From positions 1 through 27,597 of the forward strand of contig CAZSOQ010000045.1 in assembly GCA_964608495.1 (NCBI GenBank): a stretch of DNA of 27,597 nt, in the 5' to 3' direction. Every line of letters starts with the position of its first letter. Position 1 is the stretch's first letter. Of the stretch, positions 16,761 to 23,965 are shown in pieces. This stretch comes from JAKORR01 sp964608495 (GTDB lineage Bacteria; Armatimonadota; Zipacnadia; Zipacnadales; FEN-943). The notes beneath the pieces are model-generated. The model was given only the letters and a program-made list of their open reading frames with translations. It searched no databases and was not told the DNA's origin. A program made the translations under genes and the position numbers.

Positions 16761-18185
16761 ATGATGCCGATGGAGACCCAAGCCGATGCCGCACTGCTGG
16801 AGAAGCTTGCCAGAGACCCCCACCGCCCACGCTACCATTTCCTCCCGCCGGCCAATTGGATGAACGACCCCAACGGCCTGCTGCAGTGGAAGGGGCAGTA
16901 CCACCTCTTCTACCAGCACAACCCCTTCGGCCCGCAGTGGGGCAACATGCACTGGGGCCACGCGGTGAGCGACGACCTGGTCTACTGGCGGCATCTGCCC
17001 ATCGCCCTGGCGCCCACGCCCGACGGGCCGGACAAGGACGGGGTCTTCTCCGGGTCGGCCGTGGACAACGACGGCGTGCCCACCGTCCTCTACACCGGCG
17101 TGCGGCCCGAGGTCCAGTGCCTCGCGACGAGCCGGGACGACCTGCTCTCCTGGGCCAAACACCCCGGCAATCCCGTGGTCCCCGCCCCGCCGCCGGGGCT
17201 GGACGTCACAGGCTTCCGCGACCCCTGCGCCTGGCGCGAAGGCGACGGCTGGTGCATGGCCGTGGGCTCCGGCCTCAGGGACCGAGGCGGCGCGGCCCTG
17301 CTCTATGCCTCCCGGGGCCCGGGCCTCGCCGACTGGGAGTACCTGCACCCGCTCTGCGTGGGCGACAAGGCGGCCACCGGCGAGATGTGGGAGTGCCCGG
17401 ACTTCTTCCCCCTCGGCGATGCGCACGTCCTGCTGGTGTCGGTCCTGGGCACGACGCTGTACTTCAGCGGCACCTACGCCGACCTCAGCTTCGCCCCGGC
17501 CGTCCCAGGCAACACGGACTTCGGCGGCCACTTCTACGCCGCCAAGACGCTGCTCGACGACCGCGGCCGCAGAATCCTCTGGGGATGGATGTGGGAGGGC
17601 CGCAGCGGCGAGGCGCAGGTCGAAACAGGATGGGCCGGGGTGCAGTCCCTGCCGCGGATCCTGGAGCTGGGATCGGACGGCCGTCTCAGGTACGAGTCCG
17701 TGCCCGAGCTGCGCAGCCTGCGCGGCGATGGCTGGAGCGAGCGGGACCTGTCGCTGCAGCCGGGCGCGCTGCTGCAGATCGGCGCCGAGGGAGACTGCCT
17801 CGAGGTCGAGGCGGAGGTGGACCCCGGCACTGCCGACCAAGTGTCCCTCGCCCTCCGGCGCTCGCCCGACGGCACCGAGCAGACGCTCGTGATCTACGAC
17901 AGGTCCACGGGGCACCTGGCCGTGGACCGGCAGCGGTCCAGCCTCAGCCCGCAGACCGACCGCGACGTGCGCGGCGGGGAGCTAAGCCTCGGCCCCGGCG
18001 AGCCGCTCCGGCTCCACGTCTACCTGGACCGTTCGGTGCTGGAGGTCTTCGCCAACGGGCGCGCGTGCCTCACCAGCCGCATCTACCCGTCGCGGCCCGA
18101 CAGCCTGGGAGTGGCTCTGCTGGCGACGGGCGGCGCCGCGTGCGTGACCTCGCTGGACGTCTGGCGAATAGCGCCCATCTGGTGA
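16761..18185 (+). CDS. GH32 beta-fructosidase (sucrose/fructan hydrolase)
   Basis: Glycoside hydrolase family 32 enzyme of 474 aa that hydrolyses terminal beta-fructosyl bonds in sucrose, sucrose-6-phosphate, inulin or levan. All three signature blocks are intact: WMNDPNG with nucleophile D36, FRDP at 152-155 (transition-state stabiliser D154), and EMWECPDFF with acid/base E211. QWGNMHWGHAVSDDLVYW and FSGSAV are further family blocks. The five-bladed propeller is followed by the C-terminal beta-sandwich, with LHVYLDRSVLEVFANG. No signal peptide is visible, so the enzyme should act in the cytoplasm on imported substrate. AAGGAG sits 3 nt before ATG 16761 and 6 nt before ATG 16764, so the true start may be the second Met. 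No sucrose transporter or fructokinase lies nearby. A strong hairpin follows. Confidence 0.92.
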   Translation: MMPMETQADAALLEKLARDPHRPRYHFLPPANWMNDPNGLLQWKGQYHLFYQHNPFGPQWGNMHWGHAVSDDLVYWRHLPIALAPTPDGPDKDGVFSGSAVDNDGVPTVLYTGVRPEVQCLATSRDDLLSWAKHPGNPVVPAPPPGLDVTGFRDPCAWREGDGWCMAVGSGLRDRGGAALLYASRGPGLADWEYLHPLCVGDKAATGEMWECPDFFPLGDAHVLLVSVLGTTLYFSGTYADLSFAPAVPGNTDFGGHFYAAKTLLDDRGRRILWGWMWEGRSGEAQVETGWAGVQSLPRILELGSDGRLRYESVPELRSLRGDGWSERDLSLQPGALLQIGAEGDCLEVEAEVDPGTADQVSLALRRSPDGTEQTLVIYDRSTGHLAVDRQRSSLSPQTDRDVRGGELSLGPGEPLRLHVYLDRSVLEVFANGRACLTSRIYPSRPDSLGVALLATGGAACVTSLDVWRIAPIW

Positions 18186-18207
18186 GGACGTGGCACCGAT
18201 CCGCGTC

Positions 18208-18227
18208 GGGCCGCCCCAGGGCGGCCC
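18208..18227 (+). terminator. Stem-loop after the GH32 gene
   Basis: A perfect 8-bp stem, GGGCCGCC / GGCGGCCC, encloses a CCAG loop, 22 nt after the GH32 stop. TTAC follows, with no longer T-tract. It probably separates the GH32 transcript from the sigma factor gene 97 nt further on. Confidence 0.5.
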
Positions 18228-18254
18228 TTACGCTTCGGCGGCGCGCGAGGCGCC

Positions 18255-18266
18255 CACGCCGGCGTG
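18255..18266. promoter_or_regulatory. 12-bp perfect palindrome upstream of the sigma factor gene
   Basis: CACGCCGGCGTG is a perfect palindrome 58 nt before the sigma factor start. It could be an operator half of a dimeric regulator. Palindromes of this length in GC-rich DNA also arise by chance, so the call is tentative. Between it and the start, GATGCATCC (18294-18302) and GACGCATCC (18316-18324) form an imperfect direct repeat ending at the start codon. Confidence 0.2.
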
Positions 18267-18324
18267 CCACCGCCCGCAAGTTTCTGCCTCCCTGATGCAT
18301 CCTTAATCGCGAGAGGACGCATCC

Positions 18325-18858
18325 ATGGGCGAAGACCAGTCCCTGCTTCAGCTTCTCGCGCGGTACAGGCCCGCCGTCCTGGCGCTGACCCTGGACCGCG
18401 TGGGCGACGTGGGCACGGCCCGGGACCTCACCCAGGACGTGATGGAGCAAGCCGTGCGTCACATCGGGGATCTGCGCGACCCGGCTGCCCTTCCCGCCTG
18501 GCTGCGGGCCATCGCTCTCAACCGCTCCCGCCTGCACTTCCGCCGCCCCAGAGAGAGCGCCGCCGGGCTCGTCGTGCCCGAGACCCGCGCCGCCGAGAGC
18601 ACCTACCGCGTCGCGGTCCGCCGGATGATGCTGCGCGACGTCCTGGCCGCCCTGCGCGAGCTGCCCGAGAACAACCGCCTGGCGCTCCTCATGCACGTGC
18701 TGCACGGCCTGCCCTACCGCCGGATCGCCGACTTCCTCGGAGTCCCGGTCAGCACGGTCGAGAGCCGGATCCACCGGGCGCGCCGGGAGCTGCGGCGCGA
18801 GGCCGAGAAGTGGCTGCTGGATGCGACCGCCGAAGACAACGAGGAGGCTTCAGGATGA
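18325..18858 (+). CDS. ECF-type RNA polymerase sigma factor
   Basis: Extracytoplasmic-function sigma factor of 177 aa. Region 2 is visible at about residues 10-75, with ARDLTQDVMEQAVRHIGDLRDPAALPAWLRAIALNR (the usual AxDLxQDVF...F..WL..IA.N pattern). Region 4 is at 105-160: LRELPENNRLALLMHVLHGLPYRRIADFLGVPVSTVESRIHRARREL, with the helix-turn-helix at 130-157. Region 3 is absent, as in all ECF factors. Start ATG 18325 has AGAGGA 7 nt upstream. No canonical membrane anti-sigma factor or zinc-finger anti-sigma domain is encoded next to it. Instead its TGA overlaps the ATG of a GspF-like gene by 4 nt (ATGA), implying translational coupling. This raises the possibility that the partner protein regulates it. 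Confidence 0.88.
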   Translation: MGEDQSLLQLLARYRPAVLALTLDRVGDVGTARDLTQDVMEQAVRHIGDLRDPAALPAWLRAIALNRSRLHFRRPRESAAGLVVPETRAAESTYRVAVRRMMLRDVLAALRELPENNRLALLMHVLHGLPYRRIADFLGVPVSTVESRIHRARRELRREAEKWLLDATAEDNEEASG

Positions 18859-19598
18859 GCGAAGCAGCGATCAGTCCCTACGCCCTGGTGGTCTACTTCA
18901 GCAATCTCGGCACCATGCTCGGCGCGGGGGTGCAGCTCCTGCGGTCGCTGCACGCCCTGAGCGAGGCCCTTGAGGACGAGCGCCTGCGCGAGGTCAATGC
19001 CAGGCTGGCGGAGGCCGTCGAGGCGGGCAAGACCCTCTCCCAGGCAATGTGTGACCACCCGGACGTCTTCTCGACCGTCGCCGTCTACATGGTGCGTGCA
19101 GGCGAGGTAGGTGGAGTGCTGGACGTCACGGCCGAGCGCCTGGCTCAATACCTGAGGGAGGACCTCGAGCTACGCGAGTGGCTCTTCCTTAGGGCCGAGC
19201 TGGCCCGGCTGAGAAGCGCCAGCACTGGCGAAGAGGCCGAGAGGCGCGTCCACGAGGCGCTGGCCCGCGCCGAGGCCCGCCTCAGCGAAATCCTCTTCTG
19301 CCGCGCCTTTGGCCTGATGCTGGCCTCCGGCGTGCCCGTCCTGCGGGCCGTGGACTCCGCCGCCGAGGTCTACCCGCCCGACGTGGCCGAGCCCATCCGA
19401 CGGGCCGCGAGGGCCCTCGCCAACGGCGAGCGCCTCACCGACAGTCTGCGTAAGCTGCGGGTCTTCAGCGTCACGACCCTCGAGCTCTTCTGGGTCGGCG
19501 AGGAGACCGGTCAGCTCGACTTCATGGCCTCCAAAGCCGCCGACCTGCTCGAGACCCAGGCCGCCTGCACGGTCCGGGAGGCGCTTGCCCCCGACTGA
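18855..19598 (+). CDS. Soluble tandem GspF-domain protein coupled to the sigma factor
   Basis: A 247-aa protein with two copies of the cytoplasmic helical domain of type II secretion/type IV pilus platform proteins (T2SSF, PF00482). Copy 1 is at about 12-105 (LGTMLGAGVQLLRSLHALSEA, AVEAGKTLSQAM, YMVRAGEVGGVLDVTAERLAQYL). Copy 2 is at about 150-235 (FGLMLASGVPVLRAVDSAAEV, ALANGERLTDSL, LFWVGEETGQLDFMASKAADLL). Genuine GspF/PilC proteins are about 400 aa and have transmembrane helices after each domain. Here a charged linker of about 45 residues replaces the first and the protein ends without the last, so it looks cytosolic. Start ATG 18855 overlaps the sigma stop and has GGAGG 7 nt upstream. 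The longer upstream extension of this frame is a shadow of the sigma gene. Function unknown. Confidence 0.78.
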   Translation: MSEAAISPYALVVYFSNLGTMLGAGVQLLRSLHALSEALEDERLREVNARLAEAVEAGKTLSQAMCDHPDVFSTVAVYMVRAGEVGGVLDVTAERLAQYLREDLELREWLFLRAELARLRSASTGEEAERRVHEALARAEARLSEILFCRAFGLMLASGVPVLRAVDSAAEVYPPDVAEPIRRAARALANGERLTDSLRKLRVFSVTTLELFWVGEETGQLDFMASKAADLLETQAACTVREALAPD

Positions 19599-19652
19599 CG
19601 CGCGAGCACGGGGCCCGGCTCCCGACCGTCACGAGGCGCTTCCCAGTGGTGC

Positions 19653-19692
19653 CCCTGCCGCGGCGCCAACGGCGCGCCGGCTTTCGGCAGGG
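19653..19692 (+). terminator. Nested stem-loop after the sigma/GspF unit
   Basis: An outer 8-bp stem, CCCTGCCG / CGGCAGGG, encloses an inner 5-bp hairpin, GCGCC-AAC-GGCGC. The structure begins 55 nt after the GspF-like gene's stop and lies before the prepilin leader. It is terminator-like without a T-tract. Confidence 0.35.
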
Positions 19693-19740
19693 CGGAGCGG
19701 CAGGTATCGGCGGCTTGCCGGCGAAGAATATCTTGACTGC

Positions 19741-19760
19741 CTGAGCCCGCGTGGGCTCAG
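19741..19760 (+). promoter_or_regulatory. Hairpin in the 5' leader of the prepilin gene
   Basis: A perfect 8-bp stem, CTGAGCCC / GGGCTCAG, with a GCGT loop ends 22 nt before the prepilin ATG and just upstream of its GGGAGG ribosome binding site. An AT-rich patch, GAAGAATATCTTGAC (19722-19736), lies immediately before it and stands out from the GC-rich surroundings as a possible promoter core. The hairpin could be an mRNA 5' stabiliser, an operator or a translational control element. Confidence 0.35.
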
Positions 19761-19782
19761 AGCCTTGGGAGGTGTGGCAGCC

Positions 19783-20454
19783 ATGGTATCCAGCAGGAGG
19801 CCTTACCTCGGGTTCACCTTGATCGAGTTGCTCGTGGTGATAGCGATCATCGCGATCCTCGCTGCGATCCTCTTTCCCGTCTTCGCCCGGGCACGCGAAA
19901 AGGCCAGGGACTCGTCCTGTCTGAGCAACCTCAAGCAGATAGGGATCGCCTTGATGATGTACATCCAGGACTACGACGAGATCTGGCCGAGCATGCGCGT
20001 GTTCCCGCCCTACACCACCGACTACGCCACCTCGCCCTGGTGGTGCATCAACCAGGTCCGGGGCGTCGCATCGCTGCTGCAGCCCTACGTCAAGAACGAC
20101 GGGCTGTTCTGGTGCCTCAGCGACACCACCACCCACTCGACCGCCCCCACGACCACGCTCTCCTACGAGTACCGCTGGGTCATCGCCTGGCAGACGGCGT
20201 GGATGACGCTGGCCGAGTCCCACTTCTGCCGACCGGCCGAGCAGGTCGTCTACCACGAGCGCTTCGACTTCCACCACGGCCGCTGGGGTCTATACCAGCA
20301 GGCCCCCGCTCTGGGCCAGCCCATCTGCAACGCCATTTATGCCGACGGCCATGCCAAGGTCTGGAAGCTCCCGGCGCGCACCGGCACCTGGGTCTACGAC
20401 GCTCACTGGTTCTACTACGTGAACGGTTCAGATGCCCGGTACGGCTACGACTAG
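19783..20454 (+). CDS. Prepilin-like protein with type IV N-methylation signal and H-x9-DG-type C-terminus (DUF1559-like)
   Basis: A 223-aa pseudopilin-like protein. ATG 19783 has GGGAGGT about 9 nt upstream; the longer frame to 19585 is noncoding leader. The N-terminus, RRPYLG|FTLIELLVVIAIIAIL, is a type III signal sequence: prepilin peptidase cuts after G, F is methylated, and E at +5 is present. FPVFARAREKARDSSCLSNLKQIGIALMMYIQDYDE follows, the form abundant in Armatimonadota. The soluble part is aromatic-rich and ends with NAIYADGHAKVWKL, the DGH element of this large paralogous group. These proteins are present in tens of copies in such genomes; whether they build pili or sit on the surface as single proteins is unknown. 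It lies 184 nt downstream of the sigma/GspF pair. Confidence 0.9.
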   Translation: MVSSRRPYLGFTLIELLVVIAIIAILAAILFPVFARAREKARDSSCLSNLKQIGIALMMYIQDYDEIWPSMRVFPPYTTDYATSPWWCINQVRGVASLLQPYVKNDGLFWCLSDTTTHSTAPTTTLSYEYRWVIAWQTAWMTLAESHFCRPAEQVVYHERFDFHHGRWGLYQQAPALGQPICNAIYADGHAKVWKLPARTGTWVYDAHWFYYVNGSDARYGYD

Positions 20455-20487
20455 GGCGGCCTCAGCCCCGGCCTCGCCTGCTGGGCC

Positions 20488-20503
20488 CGCCCGGTGACGG
20501 GCG
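20488..20503 (+). terminator. Stem-loop with GNRA-type loop after the prepilin gene
   Basis: CGCCCG pairs with CGGGCG around a GTGA tetraloop (GNRA type in RNA), 33 nt after the prepilin stop. It is terminator-like or a 3' stabiliser, without a T-tract. The remainder of the 152-nt spacer to 20606 shows only the next gene's GGGAGGG ribosome binding site. Confidence 0.35.
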
Positions 20504-20606
20504 CGGCGGTCTGGTGGCGCGCACGGCGAGCGATAGCGCCGCCCTGCGGTGCGCGCGGCCCTGCGCGCCCGATCCGACACACCTCTCCGGGAGGGACTGA
20601 CCCGAC

Positions 20607-23600
20607 ATGCGACACCTTGTACTGCCTCTCGCCATGGTCTGTGCCGCCGCCGGGGCCTGGGGCGCGGGCGAGCAGGAAGCCTCGCCCGTGCCGGTCGGCG
20701 TGACCGACCTCCTGGCCAACCCCAACCGCACCGTGGGCTACCAGTACGACGGCCAGGAGCCACGCATCCTGGGCTGGCAGTGGCAGGGCTTCGATGCGGT
20801 CAGCGGCGTCTACTTCGTGCCCGAGACCGACGCCGACACCGGCCTGCAGGTCTTCATGCACTGCCCCTGGCGGGGCGGGCCCGGCGTTGCCTTCGCCGAC
20901 TACCGCCTCGCGCTCGTCAAGAACCCACGCCTCCGCCTCCTGGTCAGCACGGCCCTGCGCGCCAGCGCCGCGGGCTCGGACGGAGTCACCTTCCGTGTGG
21001 CCGTGGACGGTCGCAAGCTGTGGGAGAGCCACTGCACCTGGCGGAAGTGGCGCGAGTTCGAGGTGGACCTTTCTCCCTACGCCGGGCGCACCGTGACCCT
21101 GCGGCTCGAGGTGGACCCCGGCCCGGAGCGCCAGACCACCGACGATTGGTCGCTGTGGGGCAAGGCCGAGATCGTGGCGGGCACTGACGCCGAGGTGCGC
21201 GCGGCCCGCGAGCGGCTCGAGGCCCAGCGCCGCGAGCAGCGGCGCCGCGAGTTCGCCGCGGCGGCCCAGCTTGCCCGTGCCGACCTGGCCCCCCTGGCGC
21301 GCGGCGATGTGGACACGGCCTGCCCGAGCACCGCCGAGCCGGTACGCAACCGCCTCGAGCTCGACGGCGAAGAGTACGTGCTGAGCTGTGAGGGGCGGAC
21401 CGAGCGCCTGGAGTACCGCCTCAACCCGCAGCTCGGCCTGCTCAAGGGGCTCGCGGTGGTGACGACCGAAGGCCCCCTGTCGCCGGCGCCCTTCGTCGGC
21501 GGCCCGCGTGTCCTCCTGGGCAGCCAGGAGTTCACGGCCCAGTCACCCTCGCTCACGGCCAGGCTCCTCTCGTCCGAGATCGAGGACGGCGCGCTCGTCT
21601 GCCGCTGGGAGTATAGCGCCGAGGGCGTGGCCGATGTGGCCGTCCTCACGGCCCGGCTACGCGCCGAGGGCAAGTCGCTCGCCCTGCGACTCGAAGGCCC
21701 GGCGGGCCGGTTTGCGGGGTTCCAGGTCCTCGCCTCTGCCGGAAGCGACATGCCGGCGCCCTTCTCCACCGGATGGCGGCGCTACCTGCCTCAGGGCTAC
21801 TACACGTCGGCCTTCGCCGACGTCTGGCAGTCCGACGCCTCCGGCGTGGGCGGCGCGTCGGCCCAGACCACCTACTCGGCCCTGACCGACGGCACCCGCC
21901 GCGCCCTGCGCGACACCTTCTACCTGACCGTGAGCCGCCGCTACGACGAGGTGCTGCCCAACATTCCGACCCGCCCGTCGCCCTACCTGGGCGACCTGGC
22001 CCACCGCGTCGTCCTCGACGCCTGGGGCGGCTCCTTCGCGGAGAACGAGCAGTGGCTGCGCGACATGGCCCGCTACGGCGTGGACAGCTTCCTGATCATC
22101 AAGCACGTATGGCAGCGCGACGGCTACGATCACACCTACCCCAACGTGATGCCGGCCAACGCCGCGATGGGCGGCGACGAGGCCCTGCGCAGCCTGTCGC
22201 TGGCGGCCCAGGAGCTGGGCCACCTCTTCTGCGTGCACGAGAACTTCTACGACTACTACCCGAACGCCGAGGCCTTCAGGGAGGAAGACTGCGCTCTCAC
22301 GCCCGACGGCAACACGATCCCGGGCTGGGACAACGGGAGCGTGCGTGCCGTCATCCTCAAGCCGTCGAAGCTGATGGACTACGCCCACCGCTTCACGCCC
22401 GAGGTAAAGCAGCGCTACTCGTGCAACGCGGCCTACCACGACATCATGCCCACGTGGTACGTGGACTATGACGCCCGGGTCGAGAACAGCGGCATCGTGC
22501 GCCAGACCCACGAGTACACGCGGGAGCTGTGCGACTACGACCGGGAGCTGTTCGGCGGGCCGGTGGTCTTCGAGGCGGCCGACCCGCGCCTGGCCGGCGT
22601 CTACGACGGCGGCTCTAACCACGGCAGGGGCACCTACCGCACACCCCCTGCGGTCGCCTTCGAGCTGCTGAAGGTCCACCCGAAGATGTCCAACCACGGC
22701 TTCGGCTACTACGAGCGGTGGCTGCCCTGGGGCTACGGGTCGGGCTGGGGCCACTACGTGATGACCAACCGGGAGCTGGACAAGTACCGCGCCACGCAGG
22801 TCGCCTTCGGCCGCACGGGCTTCATCGGCCAGCAGCTCATGAAGCACCCCCACGGCGTCGTCCGCGAGTACCACCTCATGCAGGCCTTCGCCCGCGCCTA
22901 CACCGGCCGCGAGCTCCGCGGGCTGGCCTACTACGTGGACGACGGCGTCTGGCAGGGCTGGGTGGACGCGGGCACGGCGGCCCGCCACCAGCAGTGGCAG
23001 CGGCTCAGGGCTACCTACGAGGGCGGGCAGGAGGTCTACGTCAACCTGTCCGAGGAGTCCTGGCGCGTGGCCGGGCACACGCTGCCCGCCCATGCCTGCC
23101 TGACCACCGGCCCCCGCGGCACGGCCTACACGGCCCTGGTGGACGGGCAGGTCGCGGACTACGCCGCCTACGACGACGTGATGTACGCGGACGCGCGCTC
23201 GCACCAGTGGTCCGTCCCCCAGCCCCCGGCGCCCGTGCCCCCCAGCCTCGGCGAGTGGAAGGACAACGGCGACGGCACCTTCGATCTGACGGTCAACTGG
23301 CGCCCCGAGCGTGCCCTGGACCGCGACTGGACCATCTTTTGGCACTTCAAGAGCGGCGCACTCATCCTCTTCCAGAGCGACCACAAGCCCAGCCGGCCCA
23401 CCTCCTCCTGGCGCGTCGGCGAGACGGTGGCCGACGGGCCCTACCGGGTCCAAGTCCGCCGCGACCAGCAGGAGCTGGAGTATGATGTCTACGTCGGGCT
23501 GTACGGCGAGGGCGACCGCGCTCCGCTGGTGCAGGGCTCCGATCAGGTGCGCGTCGCCACGCTCGAGGTCACGCGCGAGGGCGACCGAGTGACGAAGATC

Positions 23601-23927
23601 GAGCTGCGCCCCGCCGGTGCCGAGCTCGCCCCGGGCGCGGACCCCGCGCCCTACCTCGAGGGCGCCAATCGCGACAAGCGGGTGCTCGACTTCGGGCCCG
23701 TGGCCACCAACGGAGCGGTGGTCGTGCGCAAAGTCCAGGGCGGTCTCGAGGTCGTGCCGGTGCCGATCGGTGAGGAGATGCGGGTCGGTCTGGCGGGCAA
23801 GGCCGGGGGCGTCGAGGCCTACGACGCGGACGGCAAGACCCTGGGCACGCTCGAGACGCGCCACGAGAAGGGCAAGACCTGGTTTGCCTTGCCCGCCGCG
23901 GCCGCGCGAGTGGTCCTGCGGCGCTAG
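20607..23927 (+). CDS. Large secreted multidomain glycoside-hydrolase-like protein
   Basis: Exported protein of 1106 aa. The signal peptide MRHLVLPLAMVCAAAGAWGA is cleaved near residue 20. Residues about 28-190 form a jelly-roll carbohydrate-binding-like module ending DLSPYAGRTVTLRLEVDPGP then DDWSLWGKAEI. Residues 192-227 are a charged helix or coiled coil (EVRAARERLEAQRREQRRREF). A beta-supersandwich follows (about 245-450), then a TIM-barrel-like region (about 460-850) with HRVVLDAWGG, VDSFLIIKHVWQRDGYDH, LFCVHENFYDYYPN, YHDIMPTWYVDYD and GGPVVFEAADPRLAGVYDGG. D612 and E656 are candidate catalytic acids. C-terminal beta domains include a region from 870 on (DNGDGTFDLTVNWRPER). The layout recalls GH101/DUF5696-type enzymes, but I cannot assign a family. 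ATG 20607 has GGAGGG about 12 nt upstream, a rather long spacing. Confidence 0.68.
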   Translation: MRHLVLPLAMVCAAAGAWGAGEQEASPVPVGVTDLLANPNRTVGYQYDGQEPRILGWQWQGFDAVSGVYFVPETDADTGLQVFMHCPWRGGPGVAFADYRLALVKNPRLRLLVSTALRASAAGSDGVTFRVAVDGRKLWESHCTWRKWREFEVDLSPYAGRTVTLRLEVDPGPERQTTDDWSLWGKAEIVAGTDAEVRAARERLEAQRREQRRREFAAAAQLARADLAPLARGDVDTACPSTAEPVRNRLELDGEEYVLSCEGRTERLEYRLNPQLGLLKGLAVVTTEGPLSPAPFVGGPRVLLGSQEFTAQSPSLTARLLSSEIEDGALVCRWEYSAEGVADVAVLTARLRAEGKSLALRLEGPAGRFAGFQVLASAGSDMPAPFSTGWRRYLPQGYYTSAFADVWQSDASGVGGASAQTTYSALTDGTRRALRDTFYLTVSRRYDEVLPNIPTRPSPYLGDLAHRVVLDAWGGSFAENEQWLRDMARYGVDSFLIIKHVWQRDGYDHTYPNVMPANAAMGGDEALRSLSLAAQELGHLFCVHENFYDYYPNAEAFREEDCALTPDGNTIPGWDNGSVRAVILKPSKLMDYAHRFTPEVKQRYSCNAAYHDIMPTWYVDYDARVENSGIVRQTHEYTRELCDYDRELFGGPVVFEAADPRLAGVYDGGSNHGRGTYRTPPAVAFELLKVHPKMSNHGFGYYERWLPWGYGSGWGHYVMTNRELDKYRATQVAFGRTGFIGQQLMKHPHGVVREYHLMQAFARAYTGRELRGLAYYVDDGVWQGWVDAGTAARHQQWQRLRATYEGGQEVYVNLSEESWRVAGHTLPAHACLTTGPRGTAYTALVDGQVADYAAYDDVMYADARSHQWSVPQPPAPVPPSLGEWKDNGDGTFDLTVNWRPERALDRDWTIFWHFKSGALILFQSDHKPSRPTSSWRVGETVADGPYRVQVRRDQQELEYDVYVGLYGEGDRAPLVQGSDQVRVATLEVTREGDRVTKIELRPAGAELAPGADPAPYLEGANRDKRVLDFGPVATNGAVVVRKVQGGLEVVPVPIGEEMRVGLAGKAGGVEAYDADGKTLGTLETRHEKGKTWFALPAAAARVVLRR

Positions 23928-23965
23928 GCCGGGCCCGACGCTCTCGCGGTCGCCAGGCACAAGCC

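Noticed and set aside
18264..18854. N-terminal extension of the GspF-like frame
   Set aside because: It overlaps the whole sigma factor gene in another frame and is Arg/Pro/Ala-rich nonsense. The overlapping ATGA start with GGAGG explains the gene better.
20607..23927. Idea that the window is a SusC/SusD-type polysaccharide utilisation locus
   Set aside because: No TonB-dependent receptor, SusD-like lipoprotein or hybrid two-component regulator is present.
21657..23960. 767-codon minus-strand open frame opposite the 1106-aa protein
   Set aside because: Low-complexity His/Val/Arg-rich translation with no domain signature. The plus-strand gene is clearly coding.
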